This document shows, one piece after another, positions 53,760-63,166 of a stretch of 64,000 nt of DNA (position 1 is its first letter; every line of letters begins with the position of its first letter). The notes under the pieces are model-generated. The model made no database searches. It was not told where the DNA came from and saw only the letters and a list, made by a program, of their open reading frames with translations. Source of the stretch: JAWOLE01 sp963815655 (lineage in GTDB: Bacteria; Acidobacteriota; Thermoanaerobaculia; UBA5066; Gp7-AA6). The translations under genes and the position numbers were made by a program. Where the stretch lies: assembly GCA_963815655.1 (NCBI GenBank), contig CAWFHK010000001.1, positions 3,968,001-4,032,000 on the forward strand, written 5' to 3'.

Positions 53760-56700
53760 TTAGAAGGTCTTGATCCAGGTCCCGAAGGGCATGAAGTCGT
53801 TTCCGTTCTTCAGCTTGTCGACGGTGACATCGAGGGTCTTCTTCGGTCCCGCCCCGGGGCTGGTCCCGAGAACGAAGCCGTCCAGCAGATAGAGGTTGAT
53901 GTTGGACCCGCCGATGGTCGCGTCGAAACGGCTGTTCGCCTGGCCGTCGTTGAACCAGAGTCGGGCCGTGCCGCTGCGATGGCCCTTGACGATCTCGGAG
54001 ATCCTCACGGAGAGCTTGATCGAGAGCGTGTCTCCGGAGCAGGCCGGGTCGGTTCCCGGTGAAGAGAGCGCCAGGTCCACCGTTCTCAGCACGGCGTTGT
54101 TGAAGCCACTCGATCCGCCGCGGAGGCCGTCGGACTCGCCGCTGCCCACGAGGGAGCCGTTGCGATAGACCTCGGCCTTCAGGTCGAAGTAGGTGCCCAC
54201 ATCGTCGCTGTTTTTCAGGCCGAGCCAGACGTTGGCCGGAGAGAGGGCTTCCAGGTGCCCCGCGCCGGCATCGCTGTCGTCCAGGAAGCCGGAGATGGTG
54301 CCGCTGTAGCCGCCGGGGCAGAACGTGCCGACTGTCGTCTGCTGGATGGACAGCACGAGGTTATGCCCGCCCGGCACATCGACCGCGAACGAGCTGATGT
54401 TCGCGCTCCCGCCGGCGTCCCCGAGGTAGTTCAGGCAGAGGTTCGCGCCGCTGAAGCTGTCGAGGTATCCCGCGGCCAGCAGGGCGTTGCCGCAGGTCGA
54501 CTGGTCCAGCGTCACGGTCAGGCAGACCGGGACGGCCGCAGGGTTGGAGAAGGTGAACGTGTCGAAGAAGCGCGGGTTCGCGTCGAAGGAGCCGGGGCAC
54601 CCCTTGGCGGTGCCGCAGACGCTCGCGACGGCGTTGCGCCCGAGGCGCCCGGCCGTGGCCACGCTGTCGGTGGCGTCCAGGACGCCGGAGAAGGACTGGT
54701 CGGCCCCGCCGCCGCAGGTCGGGAAGCTGAAGCCGAAGACGCGCACGCCGCCGATGGCCGAGGTCTCGGTCAGCGTGAAGTCAATCGGTGTGCCGCAAAC
54801 GAAGGCCGGGGTCGTGTGGGCCCGATACGGCGTCGCGTTCCCGCCGCCGCCGTTGATGCCCATGTTGGGATACGTGGAGAAGGGCTGATCCACGACGACT
54901 CCCGCGGTCGAGGTGGACAGGACCGCCGAGATCCCGCTCTCGGCCGCGCAGCCGTCGTTCTCCAGGTTCGCGTTGACCTTGAAGCACTCGTCCCGGTTGA
55001 TGAAGCCGTTGTTGTTCCCGGGGCTGTCGTCGTACGAAGCGGAGACGAAATTGATCAGCGGGGTCCCGTTCAGACAGAAGTTTGCCGTGGTCGTTCCCCC
55101 GTTGCCGATGGTGACGCTCTGAGAAGAAGACGTCCCGCAGTTGGCGAACGGGTCGGTGGCCGAGACGGTGTAGTCGCCGGGCGGCAGGTTGATCGAATAG
55201 GATCCGTCCGCGATCGTGGCGCTGCCGTGCCCGTCGGAGACGGTGATCACGGCGCCCTTGATCGGCTGCCCGTTCTGGCAGTAGGTCACGTTGCCGGCGA
55301 GCTTGCCCATCGCGGGCGAGACGCAGCTCGGGAACTTGAAGGCCCCGATCCGCGTCCGCCAGTTGAACGAGGTGTTCCCTGCCGGGCTGTATTCCTGCGT
55401 GAACCAGAAGGTGCAGTAGTCCACCGGGTCGACCTGCATCGCGCTGTAGTCGCCCCAGCGGTTGGAGGTCCCGGTCTGGGTCCCCAGACCCGCGAACATC
55501 GTCGCTTCTCCCTGGAACAGGCCGCCGGCAGGATCGGTCACGAGCCGGCCGGCCCACATGATTGAGGGGAAATCCGCGGCGGTCGTGCTCGTGCGGCTGT
55601 ATCCCAGGGCGAGGTTGCCCGAGGCGTCCTCCGCGGCGCTTCCCATCCAGCGCCCGCGGTTCGCGCTTCCGGGATCGGGCGCGTACGTGGCCTGCTCGGT
55701 GGTGGTGATGACGCCGCCCGGGCTCGTCCGAGAGAGCTCGAAGTATCTCGGGGCGGCCCGGTAGTTCGTGGCGTTGACCGAGCCGGTGCCGACGTTGACC
55801 GTGATGTTCGACACCCAGGTCTCGAATCCGCCGCGGTTCTGATACTGCAGCCGGTGCATGAAGCGGGAAGCGAGCGACTCCAGGTTCTCGCCGGGAGCCG
55901 GCTCGCGGACGTCGCCGCGCCCGCTCGGGTCGCGGCCGTCATACGTCGCGAGGAGCGCCGGGCTGTCCGCCCGTTCCGTGAAGGTCGAGAGCGCGGGCGT
56001 AGCGAAGTCGGGGGTGAACTCGAAGAGCCGCGCCCCGTCCACGGCGTCGCCGAAGCTCACGGAGAGCGGATACGTGAAGATGTTCTTCGCTCCCGCGGGC
56101 GGCGGCGTCAGGCCGTCGAAGTCGGAGGGGAGCATCCCGAAGATTCCCTCGGGATGGTTGACCGCGCAGTGGCCGGCGGTGAAGCAGAGGTTGAAGTAGA
56201 TCTCCGTCGCCGTCGGGTCGCCGACGAGCATCTTCGCGCGGTCGAGCGCGAAGGCGCCGCCGCCGTCGAAGCCGCCGCCCTGGAAGAACTGGTTCGTCGT
56301 CATGTAGTACGCGTCCGGCCACGAGCCGAGCTTCGGGTAGTCCGGGAACTCCTGGCCGGGCTGTTCGAAGTCGTACGCGTAGTACTCGCCGGCCGGGTCG
56401 GAGGTCTTGGAGACGGCGATGCACTGGTGATAGGGGGGCGCGTTGGTGGCCGTGAAGCCGAACTGGGAAAGGACCCACCGGTCCGCCAGCTTGTCGTACT
56501 GGACCACCGGGTCCCCGTTGTTGGTCGTCGCGCAAACGCCGCCGAGCTTCGCGAAGAGCGGGCTCAGCGGGAAGCGGCCGGGGGGCAGCAGCGCGCCGGT
56601 GGCCTTGTCGTAGATGCCGGTCAGGAGGTTCGTCATCTGGACGTAGTGGTTCGGGCCGACGGCCCCGTTGGTGTCGGGGGGCGCGACGGTCCCGCCGAAG

Positions 56701-57200
56701 ACCGCCGTGTTGTTGGCGGCGCTGTTGCCTTCGAAGGTCAGGCTCGGGCCGGGCATCGCGTTGACCGCCGAGACCGATCTCATCCCCTTCAGGGTCGCGT
56801 CCGGGCGCATCGGGATGTTCGGGAACGTGCGGACCTCCTCCGTGTTGAGCTCGTTGATCTCGATGCCGGGCTGGCTCTTCGTCGGGTCGGCCTCGGCATA
56901 GGACCCCTTGAGACTGCGGACGGGGTCGGTCACGGCGAACGCGGCGGCGCGGATCACGATGGGTCCGGGGCCCTTCGCGCTCATGGCCTGCGCCTGCGCC
57001 GCCTGCCGCGCGGCCGGAGAGGCACTGTCAACTTCGCCCGGAGTGTTCGCCGCGACTCCGGCGGCGACGTTGGCGCTGCCTCCGCGCATCGCGGGCTCGG
57101 AGCCGCTCTGCGAGAGGGGACGCTGGTGGGAGGTGCACGAGACGGCGAGGACGACCAGGAGAGTCAGGGAGAGGGAACTAAATCGGGAACCTTTCTTCAT
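53760..57200 (-). CDS. Giant secreted lipoprotein 1, paralogue of the next gene
   Basis: 1146 residues. Signal peptide with lipobox (SLTLLVVLAVSC). A first half with conserved blocks APPDTNGAVGPNHYVQMTN, DRWVLSQFGFT, YHQCIAVSKTSDPAGEYYAYDF, NRWGDYSAMQVDPVDYCTFWFTQEY suggests a beta-propeller-like or exo-enzyme-like domain. Then a carboxypeptidase-regulatory-like beta domain (NGQPIKGAVITVSDGHGSAT, INLPPGDYTVSATD), Ig-like beta domains with paired Cys, and a C-terminal domain starting LSPANVWLGLKNSDDVGTYF. GGAGGA precedes the ATG. I cannot name a substrate. Confidence 0.75.
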   Translation of the reverse strand: MKKGSRFSSLSLTLLVVLAVSCTSHQRPLSQSGSEPAMRGGSANVAAGVAANTPGEVDSASPAARQAAQAQAMSAKGPGPIVIRAAAFAVTDPVRSLKGSYAEADPTKSQPGIEINELNTEEVRTFPNIPMRPDATLKGMRSVSAVNAMPGPSLTFEGNSAANNTAVFGGTVAPPDTNGAVGPNHYVQMTNLLTGIYDKATGALLPPGRFPLSPLFAKLGGVCATTNNGDPVVQYDKLADRWVLSQFGFTATNAPPYHQCIAVSKTSDPAGEYYAYDFEQPGQEFPDYPKLGSWPDAYYMTTNQFFQGGGFDGGGAFALDRAKMLVGDPTATEIYFNLCFTAGHCAVNHPEGIFGMLPSDFDGLTPPPAGAKNIFTYPLSVSFGDAVDGARLFEFTPDFATPALSTFTERADSPALLATYDGRDPSGRGDVREPAPGENLESLASRFMHRLQYQNRGGFETWVSNITVNVGTGSVNATNYRAAPRYFELSRTSPGGVITTTEQATYAPDPGSANRGRWMGSAAEDASGNLALGYSRTSTTAADFPSIMWAGRLVTDPAGGLFQGEATMFAGLGTQTGTSNRWGDYSAMQVDPVDYCTFWFTQEYSPAGNTSFNWRTRIGAFKFPSCVSPAMGKLAGNVTYCQNGQPIKGAVITVSDGHGSATIADGSYSINLPPGDYTVSATDPFANCGTSSSQSVTIGNGGTTTANFCLNGTPLINFVSASYDDSPGNNNGFINRDECFKVNANLENDGCAAESGISAVLSTSTAGVVVDQPFSTYPNMGINGGGGNATPYRAHTTPAFVCGTPIDFTLTETSAIGGVRVFGFSFPTCGGGADQSFSGVLDATDSVATAGRLGRNAVASVCGTAKGCPGSFDANPRFFDTFTFSNPAAVPVCLTVTLDQSTCGNALLAAGYLDSFSGANLCLNYLGDAGGSANISSFAVDVPGGHNLVLSIQQTTVGTFCPGGYSGTISGFLDDSDAGAGHLEALSPANVWLGLKNSDDVGTYFDLKAEVYRNGSLVGSGESDGLRGGSSGFNNAVLRTVDLALSSPGTDPACSGDTLSIKLSVRISEIVKGHRSGTARLWFNDGQANSRFDATIGGSNINLYLLDGFVLGTSPGAGPKKTLDVTVDKLKNGNDFMPFGTWIKTF

Positions 57201-57413
57201 AGAGAGTCCTCCAAATAAAAATCACTCTGCTTCAAATCAAGAGGCGAGCTGTTCCAAGCGCGGTAGGGTTGGATGACACATCCACGGGGTTCCATGAGAC
57301 TCGCAACGGAGTTCGAACGCTATTCCCACGGTTCATGTGTGTCAAGGAGCGATTGACCGGCGGCATCTTTCTTAACGAGACATTTAGATCCAGCCGGCTC
57401 GCCGGGCGAGAAA

Positions 57414-57437
57414 AATACTCGACTAAAGTCGAGTATT
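57414..57437 (-). terminator. Second terminator hairpin after lipoprotein 2
   Basis: AATACTCGAC-TAAA-GTCGAGTATT, a perfect 10-bp stem followed by T residues on the minus strand. Confidence 0.7.
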
Positions 57438-57450
57438 CCGGAATGAAAAA

Positions 57451-57474
57451 GGCCGGCTGGTTGCCCAGCCGGCC
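57451..57474 (-). terminator. Rho-independent terminator of giant lipoprotein 2
   Basis: GGCCGGCTGG-TTGC-CCAGCCGGCC with TTTTT on the minus strand. Nearly identical to the hairpin at 61207-61231. Confidence 0.85.
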
Positions 57475-57512
57475 CCGCCTCCCGAAGTCCGGGAAGGTCT
57501 GATCTCAAATCG

Positions 57513-60500
57513 TCAGAACGTGTGCGTCCAGGTGCCGAAGAGCGTGTACGGATTCGGATTGCCGGCGGGCTTCAACCGGTCGACGAAGACGTCGATCGTC
57601 GTTTTCGGACCCGCTCCCGGAGAATTCTGCAAGCCGCCGCCGGCGCGGAAGTACCAGTCATCGTGGACGCCGCCGATCGTCGTGTCGAACTCCGTGTCCG
57701 CCTGGGCGTCGTTGAACCAGAGACGGGCCGTGCCGCTCCGGTGCGCCGACTCCGGCTTCGCGGGGTTGGTGCCGATGCGCGTATAGAGCTTGATGGAGAG
57801 CGTGTCGCCCGACGCGAAAGAGACATGGTTGGCGGAGCGGACGAGGTCGATGATCCTCTTCTTCGCGTTGTTGAAGCCGGAGCTCCCGCCCACGAGGTTC
57901 AGGGTCTCGCCCGACCCGATCAGCGAGCCGTTGCGGTAGATCTCGGCCTTCAGGTCGAAGTAGGTCCCGACGTCGTCGCTGTTCTTCAGACCCAGCCAGA
58001 CGTTGGCCGGCGAGAGATCGGTCAGGAAGGGCGGGCAGGCCCCGCCGCCGTCCGTGTTGCTGGTGAGGCCCGAAATGGTTCCGCTGTAGCTCGCGCAGCC
58101 GGTCGTCGCCACCTCGTGGACGACGAGCACCCAGGTCTTGTGCGCCGGTATGGTGAACGAGAAGGTCGCGGTTCCGGCGAAGCTCGCGCCGGCGTCCGCC
58201 CTGTAGTTCGTCTGGATGTTGCTCGGATCGAAGCTGCCCGCATAGACCGCGTAGAAGATGTTCGTCGAGCAGCCGGAGGTGACGTTGACCGTCACACAGG
58301 CTGCGACGTCGCCGTCGTTGGTGAAGTTGTACGCGTCGTAACGGCGCATGACCGAATCAAAGAGCGGCGGAGTCGCCTTGACGGAGCCGCACACGCTCGC
58401 GACCCCGTCGCGGTTGAGGCGTCCTGTTTGCATCGGATCGCCCGCCGCGATCGACCCCGAGAAGCTGATCGTCGGCGTGACGCACGACGGGAGGGTGAAG
58501 GGGAAGACATGGGCCCCGGTCGTATCGTTGACGGTGAGCGTGAAATCGACCGGAGTCCCGCACAGGAAGGCGGGAGACGTGCTGACCTTCATTCCGAGCG
58601 CGTTCGTGCCCGAGCCCCCCTGCGGGATGTCCGGGTAGGGGAAGGGATCCGTGTCCACCGTCACTTCCGGCGTGCTCGTCGAAAGCGTGGCGGTGATCCC
58701 CGTGTCCACGGCGCAGCCGATGTTTTCGAGCGTCACGAAGAGATCGTTGCACTCGTTCTTGTCGATGACGCCGTTGCCGTTGCCGCCGGTCACCGTTTGG
58801 GCGCCCAGGGTCAGCAGCGGGGTCCCGGCAAGGCAGGCGTCGAACGTGGTCGTCCCGCCGTTGGCGACCGTGACGTCGAAGGGGCCGGCGGCGCTGCAGC
58901 TCGGACCCTTGACGGTCACCGAGTAGTTCCCGGGGGAGAGATCGATAGCGTAGGTCCCGTTCAAGATCGTGGGAGCCGAGTGGCCGTCCGAGATCTCGAC
59001 CAGAGCGTTCGCAGCCGGCAAGCCGCTGTCGCAGTAGGTGATCGTCCCCGCGAGCTTCCCTCTCGGCGGCGAAACGCAGGAGGGGTTCACCTTGAAGGAG
59101 CCGATCCGCGTGGACCAGCCGACCGTGCTCGCGGCCTGGCCGGCCGCCGTGTAGTACTCCTGCGTGTACCAGAAAGTGCAGTCGTCCGACGGGTCGATCG
59201 TCAGCGCGCTGTAGTCGCCCCAGCGGTTGCCGGTGCTCCTCTGCACGCCGGTGCCGTCGACGAGCGTGTTTTCCCCCTGGAAGAGCCCGTTCGGAGGATC
59301 GGACGCGAGCCGGCCCGCGTAGCGGACTCCCGGAAACACCGTGCTGATGTTCGAGACGCTGAAGCCCGCTGCGATGTTCCCCTCGCCGTCCATCCCGACG
59401 CTCGGCATCCAGCGGCTGATTCCGTCCGCCGGAGCGTAGGTCGCCTGCTCGTTGATCGCGAAGTTGCCGCCCGGAAGCGGCCGACGCAGCTCGTAGTAAC
59501 GAACGCCGGGACGGAAGGTCCCGAACGTGGTCGAGGCGGGCGCCCCGACCGTGTGCGTGAGCACGAGGGACTCGTAGCCCCCGAAGTTGCGGTAGACCAT
59601 CCGGTGCATCAGCCGGTCCGTGATCGCGTCAAGCGACGTCGTCACGCTCCCGGGGGGCGGCTGGGGCACGGCCCTGCGTCCCTGGTTGCCGGTCGGGGTG
59701 ACGACGCTGAATGCCGCCACCGGAATCGGCGCCGCATAGGTGCTCTCGGGTCTCTCCAAAAACGTGGAGTTGGCCGGAACGGCGAAATCCGCGTGGAAGT
59801 CGAAGAGACGGAGCCCGTTGGCCGGGTCGCCGAAATCGGTCGTCGTGAAATAGGCGAAGGTGTTGGGCCGGCCGGGGGGCGGCGGAGTCAGGCCGTCCAC
59901 GTTGGACGGGAGCGAGCCGCCGACGCCTTCCGGATGCGAGGCCAGATTGAAATTGAAGTAGATGTAGCTGGCCGTGGGGTCGCCGACGAGCATCTTGCTG
60001 CGGTCGAAGGCGTAGAAGCCCGTGCCGTTGAACGGCCCGCCGTTGGTGAACTGGTGGACCATCATGTAGTAGCCGTCCGGCCAGACCCCGAGCTTCGGAT
60101 AATCGGGAAACTCGTTGCCGGCCGTCACGAAGTCATAGACGTAATAAGCGCCGGTCGGATCCGGCGTCTTCGAGATCGCGATGCACTGGTGATAAGGGGG
60201 CGTCGTAAGCCCCGTGAACGCGAACTGAGAGAGCATCCAGCGGTCCGAGAGCTGGTCGTAGAGCACGATCGGATCGCCCTGGTCCGAGGCGGCGCACTGC
60301 CCGCCGACACCGGCCCACAGGCTGGCCGGCCGGAACGGAGGCACCAGCGACACGCCCGCCTTGTCGTAGATCCGGACCACCAGGTTGACCTGCTGCACGA
60401 AATGGTTGGGACCCACGGCGCCGTCCGTGTCGGGCGGGGAAAGGAGCACTCCGCCGTTGTCCACGAAGGTCGCGCCGTCGAAGCTCGTGATCGGCGCGGG

Positions 60501-60929
60501 AATGGAGGGCGCGGCCAACGTGCTCTGGAGCGCGCCGTCGGCCTTCTTGATCCCGGCCGTCTTTGCCGACGGGACGACGTGGCGGATCTGCGGATTCTCC
60601 GGGCCTTCCGTGTCACCGCTGACGAGATCGGTCGCGATGGCGGTCGGCGGGAGATCGCGAACCGCGGGAGACTCGCCGAACGCGACGGCCTGCACCATGG
60701 CGGGCCCGCCTTGAGCGGCTTGGGCCTGCGCGCGCATCGCGACTTCCAGGTAGCGCGCTGGCTGCTCGACGTCGCCGCCGCCGGTGCTGCCCGAGGCGAC
60801 GGACGCCCCGTGCGAGGACGCGGCGCGGTCACCCGTAACCGCCCGCGGTGATTGATGAGTCGTGCAGGAGAGAGCGAGAACGACGAGAAGCGAAAGACCG
60901 AGCGAGGCAAATCGGAATCTGTTCCTCAT
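57513..60929 (-). CDS. Giant secreted lipoprotein 2, paralogue of lipoprotein 1
   Basis: 1138 residues from ATG 60929; signal peptide MRNRFRFASLGLSLLVVLALSC with lipobox LALSC. The order of domains is the same as in the neighbour: SPPDTDGAVGPNHFVQQVN, DRWMLSQFAFTG, YHQCIAISKTPDPTGAYYVYDF, NRWGDYSALTIDPSDDCTFWYTQEY, the regulatory-like domain (LVEISDGHSAPTILNGTYAI) and the C-terminal LSPANVWLGLKNSDDVGTYF. The two genes are ancient tandem duplicates with separate terminators. AGGAGG precedes the start. Function unknown. Confidence 0.75.
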   Translation of the reverse strand: MRNRFRFASLGLSLLVVLALSCTTHQSPRAVTGDRAASSHGASVASGSTGGGDVEQPARYLEVAMRAQAQAAQGGPAMVQAVAFGESPAVRDLPPTAIATDLVSGDTEGPENPQIRHVVPSAKTAGIKKADGALQSTLAAPSIPAPITSFDGATFVDNGGVLLSPPDTDGAVGPNHFVQQVNLVVRIYDKAGVSLVPPFRPASLWAGVGGQCAASDQGDPIVLYDQLSDRWMLSQFAFTGLTTPPYHQCIAISKTPDPTGAYYVYDFVTAGNEFPDYPKLGVWPDGYYMMVHQFTNGGPFNGTGFYAFDRSKMLVGDPTASYIYFNFNLASHPEGVGGSLPSNVDGLTPPPPGRPNTFAYFTTTDFGDPANGLRLFDFHADFAVPANSTFLERPESTYAAPIPVAAFSVVTPTGNQGRRAVPQPPPGSVTTSLDAITDRLMHRMVYRNFGGYESLVLTHTVGAPASTTFGTFRPGVRYYELRRPLPGGNFAINEQATYAPADGISRWMPSVGMDGEGNIAAGFSVSNISTVFPGVRYAGRLASDPPNGLFQGENTLVDGTGVQRSTGNRWGDYSALTIDPSDDCTFWYTQEYYTAAGQAASTVGWSTRIGSFKVNPSCVSPPRGKLAGTITYCDSGLPAANALVEISDGHSAPTILNGTYAIDLSPGNYSVTVKGPSCSAAGPFDVTVANGGTTTFDACLAGTPLLTLGAQTVTGGNGNGVIDKNECNDLFVTLENIGCAVDTGITATLSTSTPEVTVDTDPFPYPDIPQGGSGTNALGMKVSTSPAFLCGTPVDFTLTVNDTTGAHVFPFTLPSCVTPTISFSGSIAAGDPMQTGRLNRDGVASVCGSVKATPPLFDSVMRRYDAYNFTNDGDVAACVTVNVTSGCSTNIFYAVYAGSFDPSNIQTNYRADAGASFAGTATFSFTIPAHKTWVLVVHEVATTGCASYSGTISGLTSNTDGGGACPPFLTDLSPANVWLGLKNSDDVGTYFDLKAEIYRNGSLIGSGETLNLVGGSSGFNNAKKRIIDLVRSANHVSFASGDTLSIKLYTRIGTNPAKPESAHRSGTARLWFNDAQADTEFDTTIGGVHDDWYFRAGGGLQNSPGAGPKTTIDVFVDRLKPAGNPNPYTLFGTWTHTF

Positions 60930-61273
60930 ACGCGAACCTCCTTTAAACCGGCCGGTGAGCCGTGCAACGAGAAAACCCCACCCTGGGAAGACCGTCGGGT
61001 GTCCCACACTGTTTCTTTGACAGAGATGAGCAAGCTAGTCTCTCCCCTTGCGGGAAGTCAACAGATTCATGAAGTCTTCACACGCGAAAGAGTCGACATT
61101 ACAACCGTGAGGGGAAAAAGGGCGCTACGAGTACTGGACGAAAGTCTAAGAGGTCTCTTCCGGCTCGAGGGTGGGGCTGCAGAGGAGACGAGAGAGAACA
61201 GGAAAAGGCCGGCTGGTTGCACCAGCCGGCCCGTGTCCTTGAGGGGTTGGAAAGTCGTCGGCGCCGACGTCCA
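60930..61273. other. Intergenic region upstream of giant lipoprotein 2
   Basis: 344 bases. Holds the terminator at 61207-61231 and probably the promoter of lipoprotein 2: TTGACT (complement of 61056-61061) with a poor -10 (TAGCTT) 18 bases on. No gene seen. Confidence 0.4.
61207..61231 (-). terminator. Rho-independent terminator of the sigma region-4 gene
   Basis: GGCCGGCTGG-TTGCA-CCAGCCGGCC with TTTT on the minus strand. Same stem as at 57451. Confidence 0.8.
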
Positions 61274-61855
61274 TCACGCTTGCGCCGGAGGATCCGGAAC
61301 GGCGATCAGGCTTCTCAACAGTTCGCGCGCTCGGAGGCGGCGCGCCACGGTCGCCTTGTGGCGGCCGCTCGGTAGCCGGACGCCGAGCCTGCCGAGAGCG
61401 GCGGCCTCGATCTGGCGCACGCGCTCCCGCGTCACGCCCATCTCCACCGCGACGCGCGCCAGGGACACCGGCTGACCTTCCAGCCCGAACGTGAGACGAA
61501 GGACCTCGGCCTCGCGCGCGGTCAACTCCGTCCACCGGGCGCTCAGGGCCGACCGGAGCCGTTCCAGCTCCTCGGTGTCGAGAGGCCGCTCTTCGGGCCG
61601 GTCCCAATCCGGGAACAGGTCCTCCAGGTGAACTCTCCGGTTGAGCAAAGCCGAGACGACGCCGGCCGCCCGCTCTCCGTTTCTCTCGATCCAGAGCCGG
61701 GAGACGTTGCGCAGGCGAGGTTTCGGGACGCGCGAGAGAAGGAAGAGATTGAGAACGGTTCGAGGGGTCCCGATCAACTCCGGGAGGTCGCGGCCGTGCC
61801 GGGTGCCCGCCTCGCGGGCTTCCCGCCAGAGTTCCGAGTTCACCGTGATTGGCAT
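61274..61855 (-). CDS. Sigma-70 region 4-only DNA-binding protein
   Basis: 193 residues. The C-terminal half is a clear sigma-70 region 4: ALSARWTELTAREAEVLRLTFGL, VSLARVAVEMGVTRERVRQIEAAALGRLGV (-35 recognition HTH about 130-180). There is no region 2, so it cannot melt DNA like a normal sigma factor. The N-terminal 100 residues (ELWREAREAGTRHGRDLPELIG, RLWIERNGERAAGVVSALLNRRVHLEDLFPDWD) are not recognised. AGGAG lies eight bases upstream of ATG 61855. It sits 149 bases after a small secreted-protein gene on the same strand. Confidence 0.82.
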   Translation of the reverse strand: MPITVNSELWREAREAGTRHGRDLPELIGTPRTVLNLFLLSRVPKPRLRNVSRLWIERNGERAAGVVSALLNRRVHLEDLFPDWDRPEERPLDTEELERLRSALSARWTELTAREAEVLRLTFGLEGQPVSLARVAVEMGVTRERVRQIEAAALGRLGVRLPSGRHKATVARRLRARELLRSLIAVPDPPAQA

Positions 61856-62004
61856 GTTCGTGCTCCTTGTCTTATGGCCCTGCGCCGTCTTCGGGGCGGG
61901 ACAGGGCGCGCTGCGACGCCTTTCGGGTCCAGGAAGGCCGGGAGCGGTCCGCCTCAGCCCGTCCTCCGGACGGGATCGACGCCACCGGACCCGGGGGGCC
62001 GGTC

Positions 62005-62694
62005 TCAGATCCGCTGCGGGATCGAGTGAGGCGAGCGCGACAAGGAGGAGAGAACCGCCCGGCAGGCCGTTTCGCCGGCCGGAAGGGAAGGGACCTTCCG
62101 CGCCAGGAGAGCCGGGCGCGGATCGAGGGTTCTGGGCGGCAGGAACGCTCCGGTTTCGCGAGGGAGAGCCGTCAGGCCTTTCGGCTCGGCGCTCAAGCCC
62201 TGAAGCGGGAGCGGCCGTTCGCGGACGTCGCTCTCCTCCCGCGCGTCGAGCCAGATCTCTTCGGCCCGCCAGCGCAGCAGGGCCTTCTGAATCGACGGCT
62301 GGGGACGAAGGGCGAAGAGCGGCCCGGGAGCGCTCTCGACTTCCCGGCCGCAGGTTCCCATGCGAAGGGTGAGAGCGGCGTGGTCGGCGATCAGATTGGG
62401 GACGCGCCACTGGAAGGCGCGCGAGTCCGCGTCGAGCTCTTCGCTCAGGCGCAGGGAGAAGTGGTGTCCGCCGTCGACGGAGAGGAGCAGCTCGACTTCC
62501 TCGGCGTCCCGCGGTACTCCGGACCAGCGGATCTCGACGGATTCCCCTCCGTGGAGAATGGTCCCCGCCGCGGGTCGTATAAACCCGACATCGAGCCGGG
62601 GAAGCTCGCACGTTCGCGCGAGGCCGGCCGCCCCGGCGCTTCCGGGGAGTGCAGCGGCAAGAAGGGCGAAGAAAACTGGCCGAACCGGGAACAT
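62005..62694 (-). CDS. Secreted protein with Ig-like domain, unknown function
   Basis: 229 residues, signal peptide MFPVRPVFFALLAAALPGSAGA. Residues 30-120 form one beta-sandwich-like domain: LDVGFIRPAAGTILHGGESVEIRWSG, VELLLSVDGGHHFSLRLS, FQWRVPN, the pattern found in carbohydrate- or wall-associated Ig-like domains. The remainder is Pro/Arg/Leu-rich with no motif. Start at 62694 gives the signal peptide; the frame extends to 62730. Precedes the sigma-like gene. Confidence 0.65.
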   Translation of the reverse strand: MFPVRPVFFALLAAALPGSAGAAGLARTCELPRLDVGFIRPAAGTILHGGESVEIRWSGVPRDAEEVELLLSVDGGHHFSLRLSEELDADSRAFQWRVPNLIADHAALTLRMGTCGREVESAPGPLFALRPQPSIQKALLRWRAEEIWLDAREESDVRERPLPLQGLSAEPKGLTALPRETGAFLPPRTLDPRPALLARKVPSLPAGETACRAVLSSLSRSPHSIPQRI

Positions 62695-62740
62695 GCCTTG
62701 AGAGTAGCCGCGTGACGACGCCTGTGTCAATCGCTCCTCG

Positions 62741-63166
62741 CTAGAGACACTTGTGGATGCGTCCCGTCTTGCCGCGGACGAGCTGGTGGTTGCCGATGGG
62801 CGTGTCGCTCCCCTCCGGCTTGACGGACAGAGCCATCGTGTCGCCGGTGACCTGCCCCACGTAGCGGACAGGCATGCCCTTGGACTCCTCGCCCTCGCGG
62901 ATGGGCCCGCCGTGTTCGCGGAAATGAAGCCCCTTGACGTCGAAGCGGCCGTCCGCGTCGAGGACGAGCGGCTCGTCGATCGTCCCGTGCGCGCAGTCGT
63001 ACTCGATCCGGGCGCCCGACTCGGTCACCTCCATGCCGACGCCCATCGCCCCCCACTGCCCCGCCGCGACGCGTTTCGTCTCGCCGCCGGACGGGCCGGG
63101 GCCGAGCGCCGCCGCGGCGGCCGCGAGCGCGCAGGCGGTGAGAAACGCGGCAAACGTCCTGCTCAT
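62741..63166 (-). CDS. Small secreted protein, paralogue of the lipoprotein at 21.3 kb
   Basis: 141 residues. Signal peptide MSRTFAAFLTACALAAAAAALG without a lipobox. The domain GQWGAMGVGMEVTESGARIEYDCAHGTIDEPLVLDADGRFDVKG and C-terminus GKTGRIHKCL parallel the protein at 21348-21851 position by position. Function unknown. ATG 63166 has AAGGAGG upstream; start codon and ribosome-binding site lie within a perfect 56-base tandem duplication that also creates a short upstream reading frame overlapping this start. Confidence 0.78.
   Translation of the reverse strand: MSRTFAAFLTACALAAAAAALGPGPSGGETKRVAAGQWGAMGVGMEVTESGARIEYDCAHGTIDEPLVLDADGRFDVKGLHFREHGGPIREGEESKGMPVRYVGQVTGDTMALSVKPEGSDTPIGNHQLVRGKTGRIHKCL

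Larger units (their letters stand above)
57201..57512. other. Intergenic region between the two giant lipoprotein genes
   Basis: 312 bases. Contains two tandem terminators (57414-57437 and 57451-57474) and the AT-rich 5' leader of lipoprotein gene 1 (TTGATT near 57235). Nothing else recognised. Confidence 0.5.
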
